In this document: positions 15,871 through 23,761 of the stretch, in pieces
Layout of the letters: each line of letters starts with the position of its first letter
How positions within the stretch are numbered: the first letter of the stretch is position 1
DNA from: M3007 sp046155725
GTDB lineage: Bacteria; Bacteroidota; Bacteroidia; Chitinophagales; Saprospiraceae
Assembly: GCA_046155725.1 (NCBI GenBank)
Contig: JBJXFT010000390.1
Location: 1 to 29,257, forward strand
DNA: 29,257 bases
Direction of reading: 5' to 3'
The notes under the pieces: generated by a model
What the model was told of the DNA's origin: nothing
What the model saw: only the letters and a program-made list of their open reading frames with translations
Database searches by the model: none
Translations under genes and position numbers: made by a program

Positions 15871-15891
15871 AACGATGAACGATGAACGATG
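15871..15891. repeat. AACGATG x3 tandem repeat
   Basis: Three perfect 7-bp units fill most of the 48-bp gap between the small membrane protein gene and the PstS-like gene. Confidence 0.9.
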
Positions 15892-15911
15892 AGGTATGAA
15901 CGGGCGCGCTT

Positions 15912-16133
15912 CTAAAAATAATCAGCGTAAACCCGCCAGCCGCGATAGGTGCCGTATACCAATATCATGACGGCAAAAATGTTTCGGAATTCGGTGGGGA
16001 TGGTCGGCAGAAAAGTCTTGTCCAAAAGCAGCCAAGCGCCGAGGCCAAAGTAAAAGGCTGTCATGGCAAGGCCCAAGATGACCATGGGCATTCTGAAATT
16101 TGGTCGGTTGCGGATGCGGTCGTCGGTGGACAT
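15912..16133 (-). CDS. small membrane protein
   Basis: A 73-residue protein with two hydrophobic segments (about 16-37 and 51-65) and a charged N-terminus (STDDRIRNRPNF). The ATG at 16133 gives this compact two-helix protein; longer in-frame sequence back to 16277 has no coding character. It precedes the PstS-like gene by 48 bp on the same strand and probably belongs to that unit. Small two-helix proteins occur at this place in the TonB/ExbD-PstS-TPR cluster of Bacteroidota, which is the only clue to its role. Confidence 0.75.
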   Translation of the reverse strand: MSTDDRIRNRPNFRMPMVILGLAMTAFYFGLGAWLLLDKTFLPTIPTEFRNIFAVMILVYGTYRGWRVYADYF

Positions 16134-16295
16134 GAACGGAGGGTTTGAAAGTGTGGAGGGTGCGGGTTCGGGGTTTGGCAAAATCCAGCCTTCCATTTTC
16201 AAAGATGCGGGTTGGAGGCAAAATGGCGGGTGGTTCGATGCTGCTTTGCGATATTCACCACGGTACAGCAATCCCAATTTTCAATCACGGTGTAT

Positions 16296-17801
16296 TCACC
16301 CCTTTGACCAAGCGACGCCTTCTTTCCCATCTTTCACGGTAATGCCCGCCACTGCCAGCGCATCGCGGATTTTGTCGCTCGTGGCCCAGTCTTTTTGGGT
16401 GCGGGCTTGTGCTCTCATCTCGAGAATTAGGCTCATCAAGCCCTCCAGTGTTTCACTGTCATTGCCTGCGGCGGATTCGTCTTGCAAGCCCAGAATTTCA
16501 AAAAGAAAAGTGTTGAAAACGGTTTTGGCCCGCTCGATCACCCAAGGGGAAACCTCGCTCGCGGCCAATTGCTGGTTGGCCAATTTGTGGACAAAACTTC
16601 CCATTTCGTTCAGCGAAGCAATGGCGATGGCCGTGTTGAAATCGTCGTCCATGCCCGCGTATGCATCTTGGATGAGCCCTAAGATGGCGCGGTCGGTAGC
16701 CGATTCGGAGCCATCAAAATCGCGGGCATTCACCGGGAGGTTTTGGAGCACGCGGTTGGTCTCCATCAGTTTCAGAAAACCCTTTTCGGCAGCCAACAGG
16801 CCATCGTCCGTGATGTCGAGCGTGCTGCGGTAATGCGCCATGAGCATAAAAAAGCGCACGGCCATGGGCGAGTATGCTTTGCTGGTGTGCTCGCTTGCGC
16901 CCGCAAAAAGTTCGGTCGGCGAGATGATGTTGCCGTCGCTTTTGCTCATCTTTTTGTTGTTGAGCAGCAGCATGTTTGTGTGCATCCAGTAGTTGGCGGG
17001 GTGGCAGCCGCAAGCGCCGTGGTTTTGCGCCACTTCGTTTTCGTGGTGCGGGAATTTGAGGTCGTTGCCGCCGCCGTGGATGTCAAAAGTTTTGCCCAAA
17101 TACTTGGTGCTCATGGCGGAGCATTCCAAGTGCCAGCCAGGAAACCCGACCGACCAAGGGCTGTTCCACACCATCAAATCCTGCGGGCGGGCTTTCATCC
17201 ATATCGCAAAGTCGGCGGGGTGGTTTTTCTCTTCTTGGCTTTTTAGTTCGCGGGTTTCGGTGTAGAGGTCGTCCAAGATGCGGCCGCTCACCGAGCCGTA
17301 AACGCCCGCGTGTTCGGCAGCAAATTTTGGCACATCAAAATAGATGGAGCCGTTGCGCTCGTATGCAAGGCCGCGCTCCAAGATTTGTTGCACCATTTCT
17401 ATCTGTTCGGGTATGTGGCCCGTGGCGCGCGGCTCGATGCTCGGCGGCAGCGTGTTCAACATCCGCATCATGTCGTGGAAACCCACGGTGTAGCGTTGGG
17501 CAACTTCCATGGGTTCTAATTGTGCCACTTTGGAGCCTTTGGCCATGCGGTCTTCGCCGTCGTCGGTGAGGTGGCCCACGTCGGTGATGTTGCGCACATA
17601 GCGCACTTTGTAGCCGAGGTGCAGGAAATATCGGTGGATGACATCGAAGCTGACGTAGGTGCGGCAATTGCCCAAGTGGGCATCGCTATACACGGTGGGG
17701 CCGCAAACGTACATGCCGATATAGCCAGGGGCGATGGGGCGGAATTCTTCCTTTTTGCCGGAAAGGGTGTTGTAAATCTTGAGCGGGCGAGTTTCAGTCA
17801 T
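16296..17801 (-). CDS. cysS: cysteine--tRNA ligase
   Basis: A 501-residue class I aminoacyl-tRNA synthetase charging tRNA-Cys. Signatures are present in order: VCGPTVY with Zn-ligand C33, the HIGH-type motif HLGN (42-45), GFPGWHLECSAM (C227), FPHHENEVAQ (Zn site, 252-256) and KMSKS (284-288). The C-terminal helical anticodon region ends normally. The ATG at 17801 (MTETRPLKIYN) is chosen. A TTG further upstream lies inside a perfect -7 promoter box, which sits only 6 nt before this ATG and implies a leaderless or nearly leaderless mRNA. A long palindrome separates it from pyk. Confidence 0.98.
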   Translation of the reverse strand: MTETRPLKIYNTLSGKKEEFRPIAPGYIGMYVCGPTVYSDAHLGNCRTYVSFDVIHRYFLHLGYKVRYVRNITDVGHLTDDGEDRMAKGSKVAQLEPMEVAQRYTVGFHDMMRMLNTLPPSIEPRATGHIPEQIEMVQQILERGLAYERNGSIYFDVPKFAAEHAGVYGSVSGRILDDLYTETRELKSQEEKNHPADFAIWMKARPQDLMVWNSPWSVGFPGWHLECSAMSTKYLGKTFDIHGGGNDLKFPHHENEVAQNHGACGCHPANYWMHTNMLLLNNKKMSKSDGNIISPTELFAGASEHTSKAYSPMAVRFFMLMAHYRSTLDITDDGLLAAEKGFLKLMETNRVLQNLPVNARDFDGSESATDRAILGLIQDAYAGMDDDFNTAIAIASLNEMGSFVHKLANQQLAASEVSPWVIERAKTVFNTFLFEILGLQDESAAGNDSETLEGLMSLILEMRAQARTQKDWATSDKIRDALAVAGITVKDGKEGVAWSKG

Positions 17802-17807
17802 AGGGCG

Positions 17808-17815
17808 CAAAGGTA
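17808..17815 (-). promoter_or_regulatory. -7 promoter box of cysS
   Basis: The minus strand reads TACCTTTG then CGCCCT before the ATG. The box is a perfect match to TAnnTTTG. Transcription would start at or beside the start codon. Confidence 0.6.
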
Positions 17816-17826
17816 ATCTGCTGCTG

Positions 17827-17896
17827 GTTTAGATAGTTTAGAGGGGTTTAGATTGTTTAGCCTAAACCATCTAAACCCCTCTAAACTCTTCTAAAC
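17827..17896. repeat. long inverted repeat between pyk and cysS
   Basis: Two arms of about 34 bp (17827-17860 and 17862-17896), built from TTTAGA-type units around a shared AGTTTAGAGGGGTTTAGAT core, pair with few mismatches and almost no loop. It begins 11 bp after the pyk stop and could terminate pyk transcription. On the plus strand it is followed by five T. Confidence 0.9.
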
Positions 17897-17906
17897 CGTT
17901 TTTCCG

Positions 17907-19397
17907 TCATTCCACCTCCGTCACTTTCAGCATATTGGTCTGCAAGCGACGGCCCATAGGCATGGAGCCGGTGTTGATTAGGGTGTCGCCCGTTTTTACA
18001 AAGCCGCTTTCTTTGAGGATGTCGGTGCAGTCTTGGATGGTTTCGTCGGTGGTAGTGAAGCGGTTGTAGTAAAAGCATTGTACCCCCCACAAAAGGTTGA
18101 ACGCGCCGAGTTTGATGTGCTTGTCGCTAAAAATGAAAATTTGCGACTTGGGTCTGAAGCTGCTGAGTTTGAAAGCCGTGTAGCCAGAAGACGTGTGCCC
18201 GACAATACCCTTTGCGCCGATTGACTCGGCTACGTTGCAAGCACTAAAACACACCACGTCGGAGTGGTAGAGCATGAAATTTTTGGAAGGGATGGGGCGG
18301 CGGGTGTTTATCTGTGGCCAATATTGCTTTTCTGCTTCCGTGATAATCTTGGTCATGTATTGGATGACGAGCGTGGGGTATTTGCCCACCGAAGTTTCGC
18401 CGCTGAGCATCACGGCATCGGCGCCGTCGAGCACTGCATTGGCCACATCGGTCACTTCGGCGCGGGTAGGCGAGGGGTTGTTTATCATACTGTCCATCAT
18501 CTGCGTGGCCACTATCACCGGCCTTGCGTATTGCATGCACATGTGGATGATGTCTTTTTGGGTCATGGGCAATTGCTCGATGGGCATTTCCACCCCCAAG
18601 TCGCCCCGCGCCACCATGATGCCGTTGCAAGCGCGGATGATTTCGCGCAGGTTTTTGACGGCTTCTGGCTTTTCTATTTTTGCCATGACTTTTGCCTGGT
18701 GCTTGGTTTTTTCGAGGGCCTCTTTCACCGGGTCGAGGTCAGATGCCCGGCGCACGAAAGAGAGCGCAATCCAATTGACTTCTTGTGTGAGGATGAACTC
18801 AAGGTCTTCTTTGTCCTTTTCCGTGAGGGCTGGGAGTTTCACGTTTGTGTCGGGCAGGTTCACGCCTTTGTTGCTGCTGAGCACCCCTGCATGAAGGGTT
18901 TTGAGGCGCACGGTGTCTTTTTTGTTGGTCTCTGCTACCTCAAAAATCAACTTGCCGTCGTCCATCAGGATGCGTTCGCCCACCTCGCAGTCTTCGGCAA
19001 ACTGGTCGTAAGACATATAGATGTTGTCCTTCGTGCCCTCGGCTTTCTCGTCGTTGGTGATGGTGATGATGTCGCCTTCGACCAGGTACAGGGCGTTGTC
19101 TTTGATTTTGCCGACCCGGAGTTTGGGGCCCTGCAGGTCGGCGAGGATGCCAATGTGCAGTTTGTGTTCTTCATTGATGGCATGGATGCGCTCGATGACC
19201 TGCAAGTGATCGGCATGGGTGCCGTGGCTGAAATTGAGGCGAAAAACATCCACCCCTGCTTGTATGAGTTCGAGAAGTTTTTCTGGGGAACTACAGGCTG
19301 GCCCCACGGTGGCCACGATTTTGGTGAACTGCGAACCATCCTTGCGCAACGACGACTTGTTTTTTTCCAGCAATGCTGCCGCTTCCGAGAGTGTCAT
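17907..19397 (-). CDS. pyk: pyruvate kinase
   Basis: A 496-residue glycolytic enzyme converting phosphoenolpyruvate and ADP to pyruvate and ATP. The conserved blocks are intact: FRLNFSHG (substrate and K+ site), LADLQGPKLRVG, MAKIEKPEAV (catalytic Lys), MVARGDLGVEMP (metal-binding Glu/Asp region) and ATQMMDSMINNPSPTRAEV with SGETSVGKYP. The C-terminal allosteric-type domain is complete. The ATG at 19397 has a perfect -7 box 46 bp upstream. It is divergent from acpP, a neighbour pair seen in other Bacteroidota. Confidence 0.98.
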   Translation of the reverse strand: MTLSEAAALLEKNKSSLRKDGSQFTKIVATVGPACSSPEKLLELIQAGVDVFRLNFSHGTHADHLQVIERIHAINEEHKLHIGILADLQGPKLRVGKIKDNALYLVEGDIITITNDEKAEGTKDNIYMSYDQFAEDCEVGERILMDDGKLIFEVAETNKKDTVRLKTLHAGVLSSNKGVNLPDTNVKLPALTEKDKEDLEFILTQEVNWIALSFVRRASDLDPVKEALEKTKHQAKVMAKIEKPEAVKNLREIIRACNGIMVARGDLGVEMPIEQLPMTQKDIIHMCMQYARPVIVATQMMDSMINNPSPTRAEVTDVANAVLDGADAVMLSGETSVGKYPTLVIQYMTKIITEAEKQYWPQINTRRPIPSKNFMLYHSDVVCFSACNVAESIGAKGIVGHTSSGYTAFKLSSFRPKSQIFIFSDKHIKLGAFNLLWGVQCFYYNRFTTTDETIQDCTDILKESGFVKTGDTLINTGSMPMGRRLQTNMLKVTEVE

Positions 19398-19443
19398 TCT
19401 TTTTCAGAATTTAAGTGTAAAAACTACAATAAGCCAAACACCG

Positions 19444-19451
19444 CAAAATTA
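19444..19451 (-). promoter_or_regulatory. -7 promoter box of pyk
   Basis: The minus strand reads TAATTTTG, a perfect match to TAnnTTTG, giving a leader of about 40 nt. No -33 TTTG is seen at standard spacing. Confidence 0.45.
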
Positions 19452-19635
19452 GAAAAAGCCGAGCAACTGCGCCCACGAGGTGCAAGACATTTAATGTCCC
19501 CAAGAATCAATATCCTTAAAAACAGGCTTTAAATAAGCAGAATTGTGGCCCTCTGGGAAAAAGGCTAAGTGTCTGAATTACAAAAAGGAGGGGTAGGGGC
19601 TATTTTCAATCGGCCAAAAAAATACCCGTGAAATG

Positions 19636-19666
19636 TTTGATAAACCTCTGGGGCGGCGTTTCTTTG
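19636..19666 (+). promoter_or_regulatory. acpP promoter (-33 and -7 elements)
   Basis: TTTG (19636-19639), 19 bp, then TTTCTTTG (19659-19666). This matches the Bacteroidota consensus TTTG-N19-TAnnTTTG except for one base. Transcription would start near 19672, giving a leader of about 40 nt. A short GC hairpin overlaps the -7 box. Confidence 0.55.
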
Positions 19667-19711
19667 CCCCCAGAAAAATTGACTTTTTTTCACCAACAAG
19701 TTTAAAAAAAC

Positions 19712-19951
19712 ATGGCAACCATAGCCGAACGCGTAAAAAAAATCATCATTGACAAATTGGGTGTTGACGAAACAGAAGTGGCCCCAGAGGCAAGTTTCAT
19801 CAACGACCTCGGCGCCGACTCGCTCGATACCGTTGAACTCATCATGGAATTTGAAAAAGAATTCGATGTGTCTATCCCCGACGAGCAAGCCGAGGGCATC
19901 CAAACGGTCGGTCAAGCGATCAGCTATCTGGAGCAGAACGTCAGTGCTTGA
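19712..19951 (+). CDS. acpP: acyl carrier protein
   Basis: A 79-residue acidic four-helix carrier protein of standard length. The phosphopantetheine attachment site is Ser37 in GADSLDTVELIMEFEKEF. It carries acyl chains as thioesters during type II fatty acid synthesis in the cytoplasm. The start MATIAERVKK is typical. In many Bacteroidota acpP is followed directly by fabF and rnc; here it has its own promoter and a strong terminator 46 bp after the stop, so it is monocistronic. Confidence 0.98.
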   Translation: MATIAERVKKIIIDKLGVDETEVAPEASFINDLGADSLDTVELIMEFEKEFDVSIPDEQAEGIQTVGQAISYLEQNVSA

Positions 19952-19997
19952 TTTGCACACAAGGCTGGCTTTTTTTAAAGCCCACACCCTTTTGACA

Positions 19998-20035
19998 AAA
20001 AGCGGTTCAAAGCAGCAAAGCTTTGAACCGCTTTT
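19998..20035 (+). terminator. rho-independent terminator of acpP
   Basis: A perfect 16-bp stem (19998-20013 with 20020-20035, core AGCGGTTCAAAGC) and 6-nt loop, ending in a T-rich run TTTTGTTTTG. Confidence 0.95.
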
Positions 20036-20104
20036 GTTTTGTCCACTAACCAACGCCATGCTGAGAAACTCCGCCCATTTCGAATACCTGCCCGCAGCCG
20101 CTTC

Positions 20105-21670
20105 TCATTTCAGCACAATCTTTATCGCTGCCTTACCCGATTCCGTCTGCAATTGCAGCAGATAAGCCCCCGCTGCCATGCCGATTGGGAGCGTCAGCGT
20201 TTCGGTGTTTTTGCCCGAAGGGCGGTTTTCTTTTGACAGGAAAGTATGGAGCAATCGGCCTTGCACATCGCAAAGAGTGAGGTAGACGGGGCCTGCGGCG
20301 GAAAGTTCGTACTCGAAGGCGGCTTGGCTTTCAATGGGATTGGGGTAGAAAAGCGTCGCGCCCGTTTCGCTCAAATCGGCGATGCCGACGCTAAGACCCG
20401 TGAGGAGCTGGGCCACACCGATTTTGAATTCCTGATTTGTGACAGCAAACCCGGCAAGCACAATCCGGTTGCTGGGGCTGAGCGTGACATCGTTAGCAAT
20501 GGCTCTTTCCTCGCCGCTGAACTCCACGGAAGCCAAGCCGCCGTCCCCGAAACTGCTGTCCAAAAGGCCGTTTGTCCTGACGCGCGCAGCAATCATCCTG
20601 TTGTCGAACCCAGTGCCACCGGCCACAATCAGCTTGCCATCGGGTTGGCGTGCCAGCCCAAAACCATAGTCGAACCCAGCGTGGCTGATGAGCAGTTTGC
20701 CATCGGTACTGAAAGATGCATCCAAGGTGCCGTCGCTGTTGTAGCGCACAAGCGCCATGTCGGAGTTACCGCTGGCCCCGCCCGACCCGCCTACCACAAT
20801 TTTCCCGTCGGGCTGGATGAGTACACTGTATCCCGCAGATTCTTCGCCAACTGCAGTAGTGAGTTTGCCGTCGAAACTAAACGTATTGTCCAAGGAGCCG
20901 CCGGGGTTCAGCCGCGCTACGGCAATGTCGGCGGCCGAACCTGTAAGAAAAGAGCCACCCGCTACCACAATTTTCCCGTCGGGCTGCAAAGCAACAGCAA
21001 TGGCCCTGTCTGTCTGGCCAGTCACAATGGGGATAAGCACCTTGCCGTCTCCGCCAAACGTATTGTCCAATGAGCCGTCGGGGTGAAGCCGGAGCAACGC
21101 AAAATCGTCGTTCTGACTGTTGGAGGCATGGCCTGCCGCGACAATCTTGCCATCGGATTGCAAGACCATAGCCTCCATCCAAAAGTCCACGCCTTCGAGC
21201 AGGAGTTTGCCGTTGTTTCCAAAAGACACATCGAATGAAGTGCCGCTGGGATTGAGGAGCAATGCCGAAAAAGCAGTTTCTCCTGCGCCAGTATCTGAAT
21301 TGCCGGCTACCAAAATCTTCCCATTGGAAAGTATCGCGACCGCCTTGGCATAGTCGCCGTCGGCATTGGCGATGCCGAAATTGGCCTCCCCATTCAGACT
21401 GAAAGTGTTGTCAAGCGACCCGTCGGGGCGGTAGCGCACTACTCCATAATCGTAGCTTGACCCCGCAGTACCTGTGGTAGTGGAACCGACCACCACGATT
21501 TTGCCGTCTGCCTGCACCACTACAGCATTGGCATCGCTGTCGCCGCTCAAAATGGCTGTTGTCACGTGCCCGTCGCCGTCGAAATCAGCATCGGGGCTGC
21601 CCGCTTGTGCCAAGAGGTTTTGTTGCAAAATGGCGAGCACGGCCATGGCGAGAAAGAGTTTGAGTTTCAT
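20105..21670 (-). CDS. secreted delta-60 repeat protein with T9SS sorting domain
   Basis: A 521-residue surface or secreted protein. Signal peptide at about 1-21 (cleavage near LLAQ). Seven delta-60 repeats follow, each with a core such as QPDGKIVVAG, most preceded by a RxxPDGSLDNTF segment, probably forming a beta-propeller. The C-terminus, from about LFYPNPIES, is a T9SS type A sorting domain ending in KAAIKIVLK. The ATG at 21670 opens the signal peptide; upstream in-frame sequence runs through repeats. No enzymatic site is visible, so an adhesive or structural role is likely. It follows another T9SS cargo gene at 100 bp. Confidence 0.9.
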   Translation of the reverse strand: MKLKLFLAMAVLAILQQNLLAQAGSPDADFDGDGHVTTAILSGDSDANAVVVQADGKIVVVGSTTTGTAGSSYDYGVVRYRPDGSLDNTFSLNGEANFGIANADGDYAKAVAILSNGKILVAGNSDTGAGETAFSALLLNPSGTSFDVSFGNNGKLLLEGVDFWMEAMVLQSDGKIVAAGHASNSQNDDFALLRLHPDGSLDNTFGGDGKVLIPIVTGQTDRAIAVALQPDGKIVVAGGSFLTGSAADIAVARLNPGGSLDNTFSFDGKLTTAVGEESAGYSVLIQPDGKIVVGGSGGASGNSDMALVRYNSDGTLDASFSTDGKLLISHAGFDYGFGLARQPDGKLIVAGGTGFDNRMIAARVRTNGLLDSSFGDGGLASVEFSGEERAIANDVTLSPSNRIVLAGFAVTNQEFKIGVAQLLTGLSVGIADLSETGATLFYPNPIESQAAFEYELSAAGPVYLTLCDVQGRLLHTFLSKENRPSGKNTETLTLPIGMAAGAYLLQLQTESGKAAIKIVLK

Positions 21671-21709
21671 GTTTGAAATCAGTTTTGAGAATGAAAAAAG
21701 TGCGGCATG

Positions 21710-21770
21710 ATTGTCGGGGTGACTTTGAGTCACCCCGATAATAGGCAAAAGTCACCCCGACAATAGGCAA
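21710..21770. repeat. REP-like hairpin plus direct repeat
   Basis: ATTGTCGGGGTGACT (21710-21724) pairs with 21728-21742 over a 3-nt loop. The right arm, followed by AGGCAA, is then repeated directly at 21750-21770 with a 22-bp period. It occupies the gap between two T9SS cargo genes and ends at the stop codon of the upstream one. Confidence 0.9.
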
Positions 21771-23516
21771 TCAATTCCCCGACACCACGAACTTCAAGGT
21801 CTTGTTCAAATTAGAAGTTTGCACCTGCACGAAATACGCCCCATTGACCCATCGGCTGGCAGGCAGTTCCAAAGCCTGTTGCCCCTCGGCAAGTGTTTCT
21901 CCGAACGACCACACTTCGCGCCCAGCGAGGTCGAAGACACGCACTTGCAATTCCCCCGCTTCGGGCAAATCAAAAACCAGCGTTGCATCCTGTCCTCCTG
22001 CGGAGGGGTTGGGGAAAAGCCGTGGCTCGACTTCATCGGCAACCAAATCGTCTCCGCGCTCTTCTCCGATGCCGCCGAATTGCGGCTCGATGCAGAATTC
22101 CTGCGTGTAACTCTGGGAAGTGCGCGCGAGCGAGGTATTTGTCCAAGTGTAGGGGGTTCGGCTGAAAGCCCGCCAGGAAGAAGTCCCGGCCAAAGTCCTC
22201 ACCACACCGATTGGGGCAATCTCGCAACCCATCGAGCCATTCGAGCCAAGCGAGTTGACGCGGATGGCGTGTGCGTCGTTGAAAGCCGAGCCTGTGAGCC
22301 GGGTGCCGCAGGTGACAAAGTAGCCCCCCGCCGCGCCCGTGATTCGGGAGATGCTGTGAGGCTCCGTGAATTGTGGGTCCGAACTGGAATAGTAGTACGT
22401 CCAGTCAGGCAGTTCCGTGCCATAAAACGGCAGCACCATAGCAAAGGTCCCACTGAGCGTGTTGCCGGGCGAGGATTGGTAAGCGATGTTGCCAGTGATG
22501 GCCGCCCTTGTACCCGTTGCATCCAAACCGATTGCCCTGCCCACAAAAGCAAAGTAGAACACATTGGGAGAATAGATTTTGCTGCTAGCTATCCCGTTCA
22601 AGGGGTTGGCGCGTACGACCCACAGGGACGGATGACTTGGGCCTGTCCATCCCACCACCATCAAAGCGGCTGCCTCCGAACCGTTGGCTGGCTTGTACAC
22701 TACATCGAGGCCTTCGTCTCCATTTTGCCCCGCGTCGTAGCTCCTGCGCCAGATTTCGACACCGGTTGTCGCATTGATACAAGAAAGGAAAGTGTGATGA
22801 TTGGCCACCCCTGTTGCCCTGTACCGACCTGTGACTGCGATGACTTCCACGCCAGAACGAATCGCGTTGCAGGCTTCGGTGGCCTCGAAATTCTGGCCAG
22901 TTGTAGTGCCGTAATAGCGGTTGCTCCACAGCTGTGCGCCCGTTGTGCCATTGAAACGGGATACCGAAAACCGATGGTTGTTCGCCGGGACGCTGAACCC
23001 CGATGCAGTCAGGATAACCTCGCCGTTCGGCTGGCGCTCTACCGACACGCCGCGCTCGTCGAGGGAGAGACCATTTTCGGTATTGGGCAACACTTTCACC
23101 CAGGTCACCGTGCCACTGGTGTTGGTGCGGATCAGGATGGCTTGCCGCCCGTTGGCGGTGCTGCGGCTGCCCGCAATGAAATAGCCCGTGTGCGTGCCCA
23201 AGGCGTTGTAGTCCAAGTCAATGGCCGCGCCGAAGTAAGCGGTTGGCAGATTTTCCGCGTCGTGGATGGTGACGTTCATGTTCACCGTCCCGTTTGCATT
23301 GAGGCGCGTGAGCAGGATGCGGCTGGCCGGACCGTAGCTGAGCGTGTTGGACAGCACGATGTAGCGCCCGTTGGGGATTGGCTTGCCGTCCTGCGGTTCT
23401 TCGTGGTTGGCGAGCGAGCCGAAGGTGTTTTCAAATTGCTGCGCAATAAGAAGGTTGGAAAAAAGGCTCGCGCAGAAAAAGGCTGCGAGCAAGCGAAGAG
23501 AAAGGGAGTGTTTCAT
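21771..23516 (-). CDS. large secreted protein with T9SS sorting domain
   Basis: A 581-residue exported protein. Signal peptide MKHSLSLRLLAAFFCASL and onward, with cleavage near LIAQQ (about 25). The middle region is beta-rich and Gly/Thr/Asn-rich, with repeated segments such as GYFIAGSRSTANGRQAILIR and MVVGWTGPSHPSLWVVRA that suggest a propeller-like fold. The C-terminal T9SS sorting domain starts at LFPNPSAGG and ends KTLKFVVSGN. No catalytic motif is seen. The ATG at 23516 is preferred over a TTG three codons upstream. It is probably a surface adhesin-like or structural cargo. Confidence 0.85.
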   Translation of the reverse strand: MKHSLSLRLLAAFFCASLFSNLLIAQQFENTFGSLANHEEPQDGKPIPNGRYIVLSNTLSYGPASRILLTRLNANGTVNMNVTIHDAENLPTAYFGAAIDLDYNALGTHTGYFIAGSRSTANGRQAILIRTNTSGTVTWVKVLPNTENGLSLDERGVSVERQPNGEVILTASGFSVPANNHRFSVSRFNGTTGAQLWSNRYYGTTTGQNFEATEACNAIRSGVEVIAVTGRYRATGVANHHTFLSCINATTGVEIWRRSYDAGQNGDEGLDVVYKPANGSEAAALMVVGWTGPSHPSLWVVRANPLNGIASSKIYSPNVFYFAFVGRAIGLDATGTRAAITGNIAYQSSPGNTLSGTFAMVLPFYGTELPDWTYYYSSSDPQFTEPHSISRITGAAGGYFVTCGTRLTGSAFNDAHAIRVNSLGSNGSMGCEIAPIGVVRTLAGTSSWRAFSRTPYTWTNTSLARTSQSYTQEFCIEPQFGGIGEERGDDLVADEVEPRLFPNPSAGGQDATLVFDLPEAGELQVRVFDLAGREVWSFGETLAEGQQALELPASRWVNGAYFVQVQTSNLNKTLKFVVSGN

Positions 23517-23635
23517 GGTGTGCAAATCGAAATTTTGGTGAGAAAAAATGTTTCCCCAAAAGTGCGGTTCGACACACCGGGTGGTGTCAGGACAAATGTT
23601 CCAAATGGTAGCACATTTGTTTCAACCCAACCCTG

Positions 23636-23654
23636 CCCTCCCCAATGGGGAGGG
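23636..23654. repeat. short palindrome CCCTCCCC/GGGGAGGG
   Basis: An 8-bp stem with AAT loop in the 245-bp gap between the T9SS gene and meaB. The sequence type is a frequent intergenic palindrome in Bacteroidota. Function unknown. Confidence 0.7.
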
Positions 23655-23713
23655 TGTCAAAAGTCAAAGGAGATTGAGATTTGGGTTGAATGGGAATTTT
23701 TCTTGCAACCCCT

Positions 23714-23745
23714 AACTTTCCGAAAGTTCTAACTTTCGGAAAGTT
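23714..23745 (-). terminator. hairpin after meaB
   Basis: A perfect 13-bp stem (AACTTTCCGAAAG, 23714-23726; CTTTCGGAAAGTT, 23733-23745) with 6-nt loop lies 16 bp past the meaB stop. There is no strong T run, so termination efficiency is uncertain. Confidence 0.55.
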
Positions 23746-23761
23746 GGATTCCTGCTAAAAC

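Larger units (their letters stand above)
19398..19711. other. divergent pyk/acpP promoter region
   Basis: A 314-bp gap holding the pyk -7 box (19444-19451), a good acpP promoter (19636-19666) and a short CTGGGGC/GCCCCCAG hairpin (19648-19673) overlapping the acpP -7 box. No gene was recognised in between. Confidence 0.6.

Noticed and set aside
18264..19532. 422-codon open frame on the plus strand
   Set aside because: Antisense shadow of pyruvate kinase; no motif and no promoter.
21819..23732. 637-codon open frame on the plus strand
   Set aside because: Opposite a T9SS cargo gene with signal peptide and sorting domain; the translation is Arg/Gly-rich without family features.
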